A stretch of 5,835 nt of DNA from contig JAUWIR010000305.1 of NCBI GenBank assembly GCA_030605265.1, forward strand, positions 1 through 5,835, written 5' to 3'. Positions 1 to 5,791 of the stretch are shown here, in pieces; position 1 is the first letter of the stretch, and every line of letters starts with the position of its first letter. The translations under genes and the position numbers were made by a program. Below the pieces are notes generated by a model, which was not told the origin of the DNA, did not search any database, and saw only the letters and a program-made list of their open reading frames with translations. Source of the stretch: Pseudomonadota bacterium (GTDB taxonomy: Bacteria > SZUA-182 > DTGQ01).

Positions 1-636
1 AAAGAAGAGTGTACTTTGCGGGCTGTCTGTACCAGGGCCAAGGTTGATTCAACCAAGGTCTTAGCCAAAACCTTAAACCATGAAGAAAAAGAAAGATTCC
101 GCCAAGCTGAAGGAGAATTATATCACCTACCCATTATCATTGATGATACCGGCGGGATCACAGTGGATGAATTCAGGAGCAAGGTCAGACGCTGTAAAAG
201 CCTTTACCCTGAGCTTGCCTTTGTGGTCATTGATAATCTCCCCCTTATGTCTTACAAGGATGCAGACAATGAAGCCCAGCGCATAAGAAACACTGTGGCA
301 GAACTGAAGGTTTTTAATCTTCAAATCGGGGTCCCTTTTTTCATCCTAACCCAATACAGCTACCACATCAGAAAATCTGCCAATCGAAAGCCTCAGAATG
401 ACGACATTATCGGAAGCTCGGCTGTAATGCAAACAGCCACTCATGTCTGGCACCTTTACTCATCGGATGGGGTTACAGAGAAATACAACCCTTATGCCAT
501 GGGCTCAGCTTTCCACAGTGATGAAAACGAAGTTAAGCTCCTGATATTGGGCAAACAACGCTATGGCCCTTTGGGAGAGATCCCCCTTCTTTGGCATAAG
601 AAGTATACCCGGTTTGGAGATTATCCGCCTTTTTAG
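1..636 (+). CDS. DnaB-family replicative helicase, C-terminal RecA domain (5' end outside the window)
   Basis: This is the C-terminal ATPase part of a DnaB-like hexameric helicase, which unwinds DNA at the replication fork. The frame is open from base 1, so the gene starts upstream; a TTG at 16 is internal. The 211 visible residues follow the DnaB order: a stretch ending in IIIDDTGGIT (about 45-54), Walker B AFVVIDNL (73-80, Asp78), the sensor-like strand FFILTQYS (Gln118), a region matching the DnaB 'SGAIEQDAD' loop (IIGSSAVMQTATHVW, 136-150), then GKQRYGP (184-190) with the KxR finger, and a terminal YTRFGD. Walker A and the N-terminal domain lie outside the window. The stop overlaps the ribosome-binding site of the next gene, so the two are probably co-transcribed. 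A phage or prophage origin is inferred from the neighbour. A KaiC/RadA-like ATPase is the alternative, but the KQR-G...YTRF ending favours DnaB. Confidence 0.85.
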   Translation, partial: KEECTLRAVCTRAKVDSTKVLAKTLNHEEKERFRQAEGELYHLPIIIDDTGGITVDEFRSKVRRCKSLYPELAFVVIDNLPLMSYKDADNEAQRIRNTVAELKVFNLQIGVPFFILTQYSYHIRKSANRKPQNDDIIGSSAVMQTATHVWHLYSSDGVTEKYNPYAMGSAFHSDENEVKLLILGKQRYGPLGEIPLLWHKKYTRFGDYPPF

Positions 637-640
637 GAGA
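635..640 (+). promoter_or_regulatory. Ribosome-binding site for the PAPS-reductase-like gene
   Basis: AGGAGA overlaps the TAG stop of the helicase gene and lies 9 bases before the ATG at 650. It decides the start of the downstream gene: an in-frame ATG at 563 lies inside the helicase gene and would give a 29-residue extension read from another gene's coding sequence. Confidence 0.75.
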
Positions 641-649
641 GAAAACATA

Positions 650-1429
650 ATGAACGAACAAGTCAAAGCACACTATAAGCCCATATTTGATCAGGAGAGG
701 GATTTCTATAAAGAACAACTTGGAGTTCCCATTCCTCAAAACTCCTGGTTTTATAAGCAGCAGATTTTTCATGGAGTGCGACTCTATTGTTCATTCAAGA
801 TCACTGACCGGGGATTCCAGATAGTGCGCCTGAATAAATTTGCGAAAAGATTCACTATAGTCCAAAAGTCCCTTATTGACAAACCTCTTATCCCTACTCA
901 ATCATCAATCTCAAAATCTATGGCCTTAAAATCCATAATTCCAAAATCCATGCCCATAATTCGTGATTTGATCAAACAGCATGAGCCAAGACTCATAGCC
1001 ATGGAAAAGGAGGCTATCGATTTTATCCGGGACGTAGACCAAAAATTTCCCATTTTCAAATACATTGGCTTCTCAACAGGCAAAGACAGCATGGTGGTAG
1101 CAGAATTGGTCAGGCGTGCCATCGGCAAAATCCCCATTCTGCATAACGACACAACTATCGAGATTCCTGATACAGAGGCTATGGTCATAAAATTTCAGCA
1201 AGTTTATGACTGGCCTATTACCATTGCCAAACACAAAAGAAGCTTCTATGAAGAGCTCACTATTCATTCCTTCCCTTCGGCTAGGCAGCGATGGTGTTGT
1301 GAGATCATGAAAAATGAAGTGATTATGGAGTATGTAGGCGGAAGGCCAGCTGTAGCCTTCCTTGGCATAAGAGCAGCCGAAAGCCCCTTGCGGGCTAAAA
1401 GGGACCGGGTTGATCAAAACAATCCATAA
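650..1429 (+). CDS. PAPS reductase/PP-loop ATPase-like protein, apparently 3'-truncated
   Basis: This 259-residue protein belongs to the phosphoadenosine-phosphosulfate reductase-like branch of adenine-nucleotide alpha hydrolases, which bind ATP or adenylylated sulfur compounds. Phages often carry such genes, sometimes near DNA-modification genes; the substrate here is unknown. Visible motifs are the PP-loop FSTGKDS (141-147), the HNDTTIEIPDT segment (165-175, the 'DT' strand region), RQRWCCEIMK (212-221, paired cysteines 216-217) and FLGIRAAES (237-245). The N-terminal 110 residues lack a motif I can name and hold a five-residue repeat near 90-104. The start at 650 is set by AGGAGA. Relatives usually continue past GIRxxES with a segment ending in a W-x-x-x-[DE]-V-W type motif; here only 14 residues follow (PLRAKRDRVDQNNP). 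The convergent integrase gene ends 9 bases beyond the stop, so truncation by integration is likely. A naturally short family member is possible. Confidence 0.8.
   Translation: MNEQVKAHYKPIFDQERDFYKEQLGVPIPQNSWFYKQQIFHGVRLYCSFKITDRGFQIVRLNKFAKRFTIVQKSLIDKPLIPTQSSISKSMALKSIIPKSMPIIRDLIKQHEPRLIAMEKEAIDFIRDVDQKFPIFKYIGFSTGKDSMVVAELVRRAIGKIPILHNDTTIEIPDTEAMVIKFQQVYDWPITIAKHKRSFYEELTIHSFPSARQRWCCEIMKNEVIMEYVGGRPAVAFLGIRAAESPLRAKRDRVDQNNP
913..957 (+). repeat. Three imperfect 15-base tandem repeats inside the PAPS-reductase-like gene
   Basis: AAAATCTATGGCCTT, AAAATCCATAATTCC and AAAATCCATGCCCAT follow each other with an exact 15-base period. In frame they encode the pentads KSMAL, KSIIP and KSMPI, in a linker before the PP-loop domain. 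The multiple-of-three period keeps the frame open, as expected of slippage-type expansion within a coding region. Confidence 0.75.
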
Positions 1430-1445
1430 ACCTTCTTGTCAAGTC
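1400..1445. other. Candidate attachment-site junction between the phage-like genes and the integrase element
   Basis: The similarity of the plus-strand gene to PAPS-reductase relatives appears to fade after about 1400, and the convergent integrase gene ends at 1439. An integrase 3' end next to the junction is a common layout in tyrosine-recombinase elements. Two short palindromes lie here, TTGATCAA (1410-1417) and CTTGTCAAG (1435-1443); either could belong to a core site, but neither is diagnostic. The other junction is outside the window, so the core cannot be defined by a direct repeat. Confidence 0.3.
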
Positions 1446-2629
1446 TGCTCTCCCAGGCCACCCGGTGACGGTTTGGTGACGGTCTTTATGTGACGGATTT
1501 TTTCTCCCTCGAAAACTTCTTTCAAATTTTCGGTTAAAATCCGGGTATATTTTTTGGTCATATTTATATTTTTGTGCCCAAAAGCAAGAGCAATTTCTTC
1601 ATGATGAAAGCCAGCTTTAATCCTCTGACATGCCCAGCTATGTTTTACCGCATTATAAAGCGTGATTTGAATACCTACTTTTTTGGTTGCCATACCCCAA
1701 ATTTGATGTAACCAAGAGTAATGATAATGCTCCCCATGCTTGTTGGTGAAAACATATCCATTAATTGTGCGAGGTTGATCTTTTAGAATTTTCATCATTT
1801 CATCGGTGATATACAAAAACCTCCAATCATTAGTTTTTGTAGCTTCTTTTAAAATCCGTGCACTATGAGTCCTTTTGATTGTTAAAATTCTATTTTTATA
1901 ATCCACACAATCCCATTTTAAGGCGGTTATTTCTGAAATGCGGCATCCACAAAGAAACAGGAATTTAAATATAAGCTTATCATGATCTTTTATTCCGAGT
2001 AAAATCTTTTCCTGATCCTGCTTATCAATCCATTTAAAAGGTTTTTCTTCGGTCTTAATTTGAGGAAATATGGGAATTTTAGCTATGTCTTCCCATCTCC
2101 AGGCACTTGTAAATAGTTTGTGCAACACTGCCATAATTTGATGTTTATAATTGCTACTCAACTTTAAATCATTCAAATACTTATAGAATTTTACAATCTG
2201 AGCGCTTCGGATTTCCCTTAAATCCAATTTGCCAAAAAAGGGAACTAAATATTTACTGATTAAATAAGTGTTTTTCTTTTCTGTAGCTGGGGCGGGCCAA
2301 TCACTTTTTATTAATTCAACCCAATTCCAAATATACACCTCAAATTGATATTTTATTTGATCAGCCTTCACGTAAAATGTAGGGTCAAAAGTATGGTCAT
2401 CAATCTCTCCCCGGATTCTCTCTAATAGCCTTTTGGCCCGGTTATAGGAGTCAAGTGTTTCACCGCTTTTATCCTTGAAAAGCCGAATTCTTTTTCCTTT
2501 CCAATGAAAATCAACTATGTATTTCTCTGGCATAGTAAAACACTGTGGGCAGCCTATTCCTTTGGTTGTCGTTGCCCATTTTCCCCCACACTTACCGCAC
2601 TTTCCTTTTCCCCTTACTGAACCTATCAT
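1439..2629 (-). CDS. Tyrosine recombinase/integrase with N-terminal zinc ribbon
   Basis: This site-specific recombinase would integrate and excise the element. With the start at 2629 it has 396 residues: a zinc ribbon (Cys11, Cys14, Cys27, Cys30; KCGKCGGKW and GCPQC), a beta-rich arm-binding segment (KYIVDFHWKGKRIRLF, about 36-51), a core-binding helical domain (about 90-190) and the catalytic domain. Catalytic positions are Arg230 (CGCRISE), Lys265 (TKTNDW), box III His352 (FGHKN) and the nucleophile Tyr361 (KKYTR). The usual HxxRH box reads NAVKH (326-330), so Asn and Lys replace the expected His and Arg. The start at 2629 is chosen for its AAAGGAGG eight bases upstream and because MIGSVRGKGKCGKC begins directly at the zinc ribbon. 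The frame stays open to an ATG at 2800 (453 residues). It is the last gene of the minus-strand cluster and converges on the truncated gene, with 9 bases between the stop codons. Confidence 0.9.
   Translation of the reverse strand: MIGSVRGKGKCGKCGGKWATTTKGIGCPQCFTMPEKYIVDFHWKGKRIRLFKDKSGETLDSYNRAKRLLERIRGEIDDHTFDPTFYVKADQIKYQFEVYIWNWVELIKSDWPAPATEKKNTYLISKYLVPFFGKLDLREIRSAQIVKFYKYLNDLKLSSNYKHQIMAVLHKLFTSAWRWEDIAKIPIFPQIKTEEKPFKWIDKQDQEKILLGIKDHDKLIFKFLFLCGCRISEITALKWDCVDYKNRILTIKRTHSARILKEATKTNDWRFLYITDEMMKILKDQPRTINGYVFTNKHGEHYHYSWLHQIWGMATKKVGIQITLYNAVKHSWACQRIKAGFHHEEIALAFGHKNINMTKKYTRILTENLKEVFEGEKIRHIKTVTKPSPGGLGEQT
1465..1496. repeat. Three GTGACGG direct repeats, candidate integrase arm-type sites
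   Basis: GTGACGG occurs at 1465-1471, 1476-1482 and 1490-1496; the first two are part of a longer GGTGACGGT at 1464-1472 and 1475-1483. Copy starts are 11 and 14 bases apart, roughly one helical turn and a little more. They lie in the 3' end of the integrase gene, within about 70 bases of the presumed junction, where arm-type sites bound by the integrase N-terminal domain often occur. The role is inferred. The repeats also encode the TVTKPSP stretch of the protein tail. Confidence 0.4.
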
Positions 2630-2800
2630 GCAGATATCCTCCTTTTTTGGATTGCTTTCTGAAGAATATAGCATGATTGGTTTAGTGAAAGTCAATTCAG
2701 TATTATATAACTGCCCTACAAGCTGCAATTGAAGCTTTGCTATTTGCGCTTGAAGTGCCTCGATTTGACTTTCTTTTTGTGGGAGAACTAAAGTTTCCAT
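2630..2800 (-). other. In-frame 57-codon upstream extension of the integrase gene
   Basis: From an ATG at 2800 the integrase frame is open without a stop. The extension carries a heptad-like, Leu/Gln/Ala-rich segment (SQIEALQAQIAKLQLQLV, residues 11-28), probably a short coiled coil, then a polar linker. It reads like coding sequence, so it may be a true N-terminus (453-residue form), an alternative isoform, or the remnant of a small upstream gene fused in frame. No Shine-Dalgarno precedes 2800. The 46 bases between it and the helicase stop (2801-2846) are A/T-rich, with no hairpin terminator that I can see. Confidence 0.45.
2638..2645 (-). promoter_or_regulatory. Strong ribosome-binding site for the shorter integrase start
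   Basis: On the minus strand AAAGGAGG is followed by the 8-base spacer ATATCTGC and ATG at 2629. The ATG at 2800 has only A/T-rich sequence before it and no such site. This favours 2629 as at least one initiation point, although the same bases also encode PKKED in the longer frame. Confidence 0.6.
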
Positions 2801-2846
2801 AAAATATTTACAATAAAAAATCTTTTGTTAATCATATTTGAAAATT

Positions 2847-4454
2847 TTATCTCATCCCGGCATACTGCCTTTGGCTTCGCCTTGCTTCCTGCTTTGTAAA
2901 AAACTGCTCTATCTGGTCGCAAGCCTCACCTTTCCTCATGTTTGCCGGGTTAATTCCTAATCTTTTGAGTAAATCAATTTGCTTTTCACTCGCTGGACGA
3001 TTCCGCCAAGGTGAATCTTTTCTTGAAAATGATCTACTTACCTGCCTGGCATGATCCTCAATAATTCCCATTGCATATCCAATTTCAAGTGATTTGGGAT
3101 AAAATGGCTTCGGATGTTCTCCTCTCTTGAAAAGAAATATTTTATATTTGCCATTATCAGGAGCCAATGCACCATAAAGGCCAGGTCCGATAGGTAGTCT
3201 CCACTCATTTCCGACTTGTATCCATCGAAAACTACTCTTTCCAAGTAAGTCATATTCCTCCAAATTGCCTATTGGCTTATTGATAGCTGAAGAGCCTCTT
3301 TCCCTCCATTCAATCTCCTCCTCGACTTCCAAAAGGGATTCCCCTTGGCCCATCTCGTTAAAGCCAAGGCCTAAGAGAGTAGGCAACGCGCATATATCGT
3401 GTGAGCGATCGGTAAAATTAATTACTACACAATCGCTTTTTCCAGGATGTTTTCTTGTACCCCGACCGACCATCTGAGTGAAAAGAGTCATGGACTTAGT
3501 CGGCCTGGCCAAGAGGATGCAGGATATCGAAGATTCATCATATCCCTCGGTTAAAATATTACAATTAGAGAGCACTTGAATTTTACCATCTGAAAAAGCC
3601 TGTAAGAGTTCTTTTCTCTCATCATCAGGAGTTTTCCCTGATAGGGCTCTTGCCTCTATGCCATGAGAAAGAAAAACATCTGTTAAATCATGAGCATGTT
3701 GGATTCCGGAGGTAAAGGCTATGGCCTTCCGGCCTTCGGCATATTCCAGGTAGGATTGAATTACTTTTTCGTTTCGAGAAGGCGTATTGACCAAAATAGA
3801 AAGCTCTCTCTCGATAAAATCACCATTACGAGTCCTTACCGTGGTCAAATCTACGCCCGTATTAGACTTATAGCCTCTGATATCGCTAAGAAATCCACCC
3901 TTAACCATAGTTCTGATTGAGGATTCATAAACAATTTTCTGGAATACGTTCCTTAATCCTATTTTGTCGGATCTACGAGTAGTTGCTGTTACCCCCAGCA
4001 ATAACTTCTCTGGGTTATCATCCATAAAACCAAGATAACTAATTGATTCTCTATAGGTTTTTGCGCAGCCATGATGCGCTTCGTCGATAATACAGAGAGA
4101 AAAATTTTCTGCGGCAATCTGTTTTAGTCTTTTTTCTCGACAAATAGTCTGGATACTGGCTATGACCACATTCTTATCTTGAAAATCATTTTCTTTGGCT
4201 TTTACGATGCCTATTTTGGCTGTCGGCCAAATCATCCTGACTTTATCCTCGGCCTGGCGTAAAAGCTCGTCTCTGTGCGCGATAATCAAGGTCTTTGCCC
4301 CTAATTGTTCGGCAAGTGAGGCAAAAATAATTGTCTTTCCAGTGCCTGTAGGAAGGGAGATCAGAGGACGGGTTATATTTTCCTTATCCCTGGCCTCGAT
4401 AACGGCACCGATAGAATCGTTTTGGTAGTCGCGCAACTGAATTGATCCACTCAT
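2847..4454 (-). CDS. SF2 DEAH-box helicase
   Basis: This 535-residue superfamily 2 nucleic-acid helicase is of the restriction-enzyme-ResIII/phage type and probably remodels or unwinds DNA during replication or recombination of the element. Motifs run in order: Q-motif-like LRDYQNDSI (7-15), motif I PTGTGKT (35-41, Lys40), Ia AHRDELL (59-65), II DEAH (124-127), III TATTRR (156-161), IV IAFTSG (245-250), V NILTEGYD (299-306) and VI QMVGRGTRKH (327-336). All are intact, so it should be an active ATPase. Residues about 400-470 form a mixed strand region I do not recognise. Residues 485-520 (PASEKQIDLLKRLGI...) look like a small helical domain found at the end of similar phage helicases. The ATG overlaps the upstream stop as ATGA, and AGAGG lies 10 bases before it, so translation is probably coupled to the DnaB-like gene. 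No nuclease or methylase domain is present, which argues against a restriction subunit. Confidence 0.88.
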   Translation of the reverse strand: MSGSIQLRDYQNDSIGAVIEARDKENITRPLISLPTGTGKTIIFASLAEQLGAKTLIIAHRDELLRQAEDKVRMIWPTAKIGIVKAKENDFQDKNVVIASIQTICREKRLKQIAAENFSLCIIDEAHHGCAKTYRESISYLGFMDDNPEKLLLGVTATTRRSDKIGLRNVFQKIVYESSIRTMVKGGFLSDIRGYKSNTGVDLTTVRTRNGDFIERELSILVNTPSRNEKVIQSYLEYAEGRKAIAFTSGIQHAHDLTDVFLSHGIEARALSGKTPDDERKELLQAFSDGKIQVLSNCNILTEGYDESSISCILLARPTKSMTLFTQMVGRGTRKHPGKSDCVVINFTDRSHDICALPTLLGLGFNEMGQGESLLEVEEEIEWRERGSSAINKPIGNLEEYDLLGKSSFRWIQVGNEWRLPIGPGLYGALAPDNGKYKIFLFKRGEHPKPFYPKSLEIGYAMGIIEDHARQVSRSFSRKDSPWRNRPASEKQIDLLKRLGINPANMRKGEACDQIEQFFTKQEARRSQRQYAGMR

Positions 4455-5686
4455 ATTTTAATATCCTCTTCCACCTGACCGAAATAATATTCATTTTCAT
4501 CAACGCCTAGTTTTTTGAAAAGCACCCAGTCAAGGAATTCATGAGGATAATCACGAAAAGTATTGGTTTTAAAATCATATTCGAGAGGAATAATTATTGG
4601 TGACTTATAATTTTTATTCTTATCAATTTTTAAGAGATTGTAGTATTTGCCTTCGTGCTTGCGGCGATAAAGTAGCCATATGTCATATGCTTGTCGTTCA
4701 ATATCGGCACCCTCGGCCAGATGTTCCTTTGATGGTTCCTTCTCTTTATCAAATTTTGCCAGTCTGTTAAGCTGATGAAGAACGAATATAGGCTTTTTAA
4801 ATTCTCTGGCTATTTCTCTGAATTTTTCCATCATCCGCTTATACTTTAGCTGTTCTTCCTTTGCAGCTTCAGTAAGATTAACTAATTGATCTATAATTAT
4901 AAAATCAATCTTACTGCTGTATCTATTGACAAGGTGATAAATATAATCCGGAGTTATTTCTCCAATTTTTCCAGTCACAATGGTGACATTTACGTTTTCA
5001 CTTATCATCGATTTATATAGCCTCAGTGCTGTTCGATCTCGTCCTTCCTCAATAGCAAGGTGTAGGATTTTTTTATCTTGATTATTCTTGGCAAGGGTTA
5101 TGGCAAAAGAAGTTTTACCGGCATCTGAAAGTGAACCGATCACAATTACAGAATCTTGTAATATTTTGCTCTTTTCATCCAACTTATCAATTCCCGTCCT
5201 TAGCACTCTTTTAAATTCACCGTTTTGGATAGCTGTTTTTAATAATGTAAGTGATTCCTGATAACTGTAAATATTGAAAACTTTTTCAAGATTCACGCTC
5301 TGTTTTTTTGAAAATACATCACATTGTTTTTTGTCACACCAAGGTGATAAAGAAGTACAGCTTAAAAAATTGCCAGCTCTACTCAAGGCGGAATCGATAG
5401 TTCTTCTGATCTGTTTTATGTCTTGCCGCTCACTATCTGAGTAACTTTTGTAAGCTAAGTCTATTAGTTGATTATATATTTCTTCTTCCTTCTTGAATTT
5501 TTTCAAAAATCTGGCAAGTAGGTAAATAGTATTATTCCGTGTCCCAGGCGGGAGTCCCTCTTTAAAAATTAGCTTAATGCATGGGGGATATCCCCCGGTA
5601 TATTCGTTGATAAGATTTTTTCTCTTCTCGAAATTCTCGATATGCTTCCAATGTTCTGTCCTGGCATCATCAAAAGTTTTTTTCAT
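4451..5686 (-). CDS. DnaB/RecA-type helicase with N-terminal PriL/PriCT-like four-cysteine region
   Basis: This 411-residue protein has two parts. Residues about 34-122 have PPCIKLIFKEGLPPGTRNN followed by helices and the cysteines C36, C110, C117 and C122. This resembles the C-terminal domain of archaeal/eukaryotic primase large subunits (which hold a 4Fe-4S cluster) or phage PriCT domains; the assignment is from pattern only. Residues about 160-385 are a DnaB/KaiC-type RecA domain: TGIDKLD (164-170), Walker A-like SLSDAGKTS (185-193, Lys191), Walker B DFIIIDQ (261-267, Asp266), IFVLHQLNR (300-308) and AEGADIERQAYDIWLLYRR (324-342), matching DnaB's 'SGAIEQDAD' loop. Where DnaB has KQR, this has KNK (356-358), so the arginine finger seems replaced by lysine. 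It likely acts in replication of the element. ATG at 5686 is the first usual start codon and has no clear Shine-Dalgarno. The frame continues 18 codons upstream to a stop at 5741-5743, so the gene may have lost its original 5' end. Confidence 0.82.
   Translation of the reverse strand: MKKTFDDARTEHWKHIENFEKRKNLINEYTGGYPPCIKLIFKEGLPPGTRNNTIYLLARFLKKFKKEEEIYNQLIDLAYKSYSDSERQDIKQIRRTIDSALSRAGNFLSCTSLSPWCDKKQCDVFSKKQSVNLEKVFNIYSYQESLTLLKTAIQNGEFKRVLRTGIDKLDEKSKILQDSVIVIGSLSDAGKTSFAITLAKNNQDKKILHLAIEEGRDRTALRLYKSMISENVNVTIVTGKIGEITPDYIYHLVNRYSSKIDFIIIDQLVNLTEAAKEEQLKYKRMMEKFREIAREFKKPIFVLHQLNRLAKFDKEKEPSKEHLAEGADIERQAYDIWLLYRRKHEGKYYNLLKIDKNKNYKSPIIIPLEYDFKTNTFRDYPHEFLDWVLFKKLGVDENEYYFGQVEEDIKI
4465..4469 (-). 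promoter_or_regulatory. Ribosome-binding site and ATGA coupling point for the SF2 helicase
   Basis: AGAGG on the minus strand lies 10 bases before the helicase ATG (4454). That ATG shares four bases with the TGA of the upstream gene (4451-4454), so ribosomes ending the first gene can restart on the second. Confidence 0.55.
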
Positions 5687-5732
5687 GACAGGGTCATCAA
5701 TATAGCTGCTATAGATGTTCGCATATGAATTG

Positions 5733-5753
5733 ATAGACTTTTAAAAAATCTAT
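5733..5753. repeat. Inverted repeat with a bulged base in the right-hand intergenic region
   Basis: The arms ATAGA-C-TTTT and AAAATCTAT pair over nine bases around a two-base centre, with C5738 unpaired. The upstream open frame of the minus-strand ATPase ends inside this repeat, and the promoter of the plus-strand gene overlaps it. It could be an operator between divergent genes or the terminal end of an insertion sequence starting at the TA at 5734-5735. It is too A/T-rich and too close to a promoter to be a convincing terminator. Confidence 0.4.
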
Positions 5754-5761
5754 GTTATAAT
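5734..5761 (+). promoter_or_regulatory. Sigma-70-type promoter for the plus-strand gene at the right edge
   Basis: TAGACT (5734-5739, four of six bases match TTGACA) is followed after 16 bases by a perfect TATAAT (5756-5761). A TG one base upstream of it (5753-5754) gives an extended -10. Transcription would start near 5768, about 24 bases before the ATG at 5792. An alternative -35, TTGATA (5730-5735), lies 20 bases away and is less well spaced. Confidence 0.5.
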
Positions 5762-5791
5762 AATCCTTTGGACTAAAATATGAGGTACATT

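Larger units (their letters stand above)
1430..5740. mobile_element. Putative integrative element or satellite (integrase + SF2 helicase + DnaB-like ATPase)
   Basis: The three minus-strand genes form a unit: a replication-type ATPase, a helicase and an integrase with its 3' end facing a disrupted gene. Their DNA is visibly richer in A+T than the plus-strand genes at 1-1429, consistent with a separate origin. The left limit is placed just after the truncated gene. The right limit is provisional: 5740 is where the ATPase frame meets a stop inside an inverted repeat, and the element may extend further right. No cargo, excisionase or second attachment site is visible. The genes could instead be a divergently transcribed module of the same phage. 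Confidence 0.4.

Noticed and set aside
563..649. In-frame ATG at 563 as the start of the PAPS-reductase-like gene
   Set aside because: It lies inside the DnaB coding region, and the ATG at 650 has a good AGGAGA site. The 29 extra residues are a frame-shifted reading of the helicase end.
1073..1417. Minus-strand open frames across the PAPS-reductase-like gene
   Set aside because: They lie opposite a gene with clear family motifs, have no recognisable domain and no ribosome-binding site.
1410..1443. TTGATCAA and CTTGTCAAG palindromes as a terminator between the convergent genes
   Set aside because: The stems are only four bases and no T-run follows. They are kept only as weak hints for an attachment core.
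3690..3920. Plus-strand open frames inside the SF2 helicase region
   Set aside because: They are the complement of a gene with all helicase motifs intact, and their translations show no family signal.
5683..5724. A 13-codon minus-strand reading frame (MRTSIAAILMTLS) whose TGA overlaps the ATG of the DnaB-like gene
   Set aside because: The ATGA overlap looks like coupling, but there is no ribosome-binding site, and the main gene's own frame is open over the same bases with protein-like content, so chance is more likely.
5755..5790. A minus-strand promoter for the replication/integrase cluster
   Set aside because: TATAAC/TATTAT look like a -10 on that strand, but they are the complement of the plus-strand TATAAT region and no -35 sits at a usual distance.
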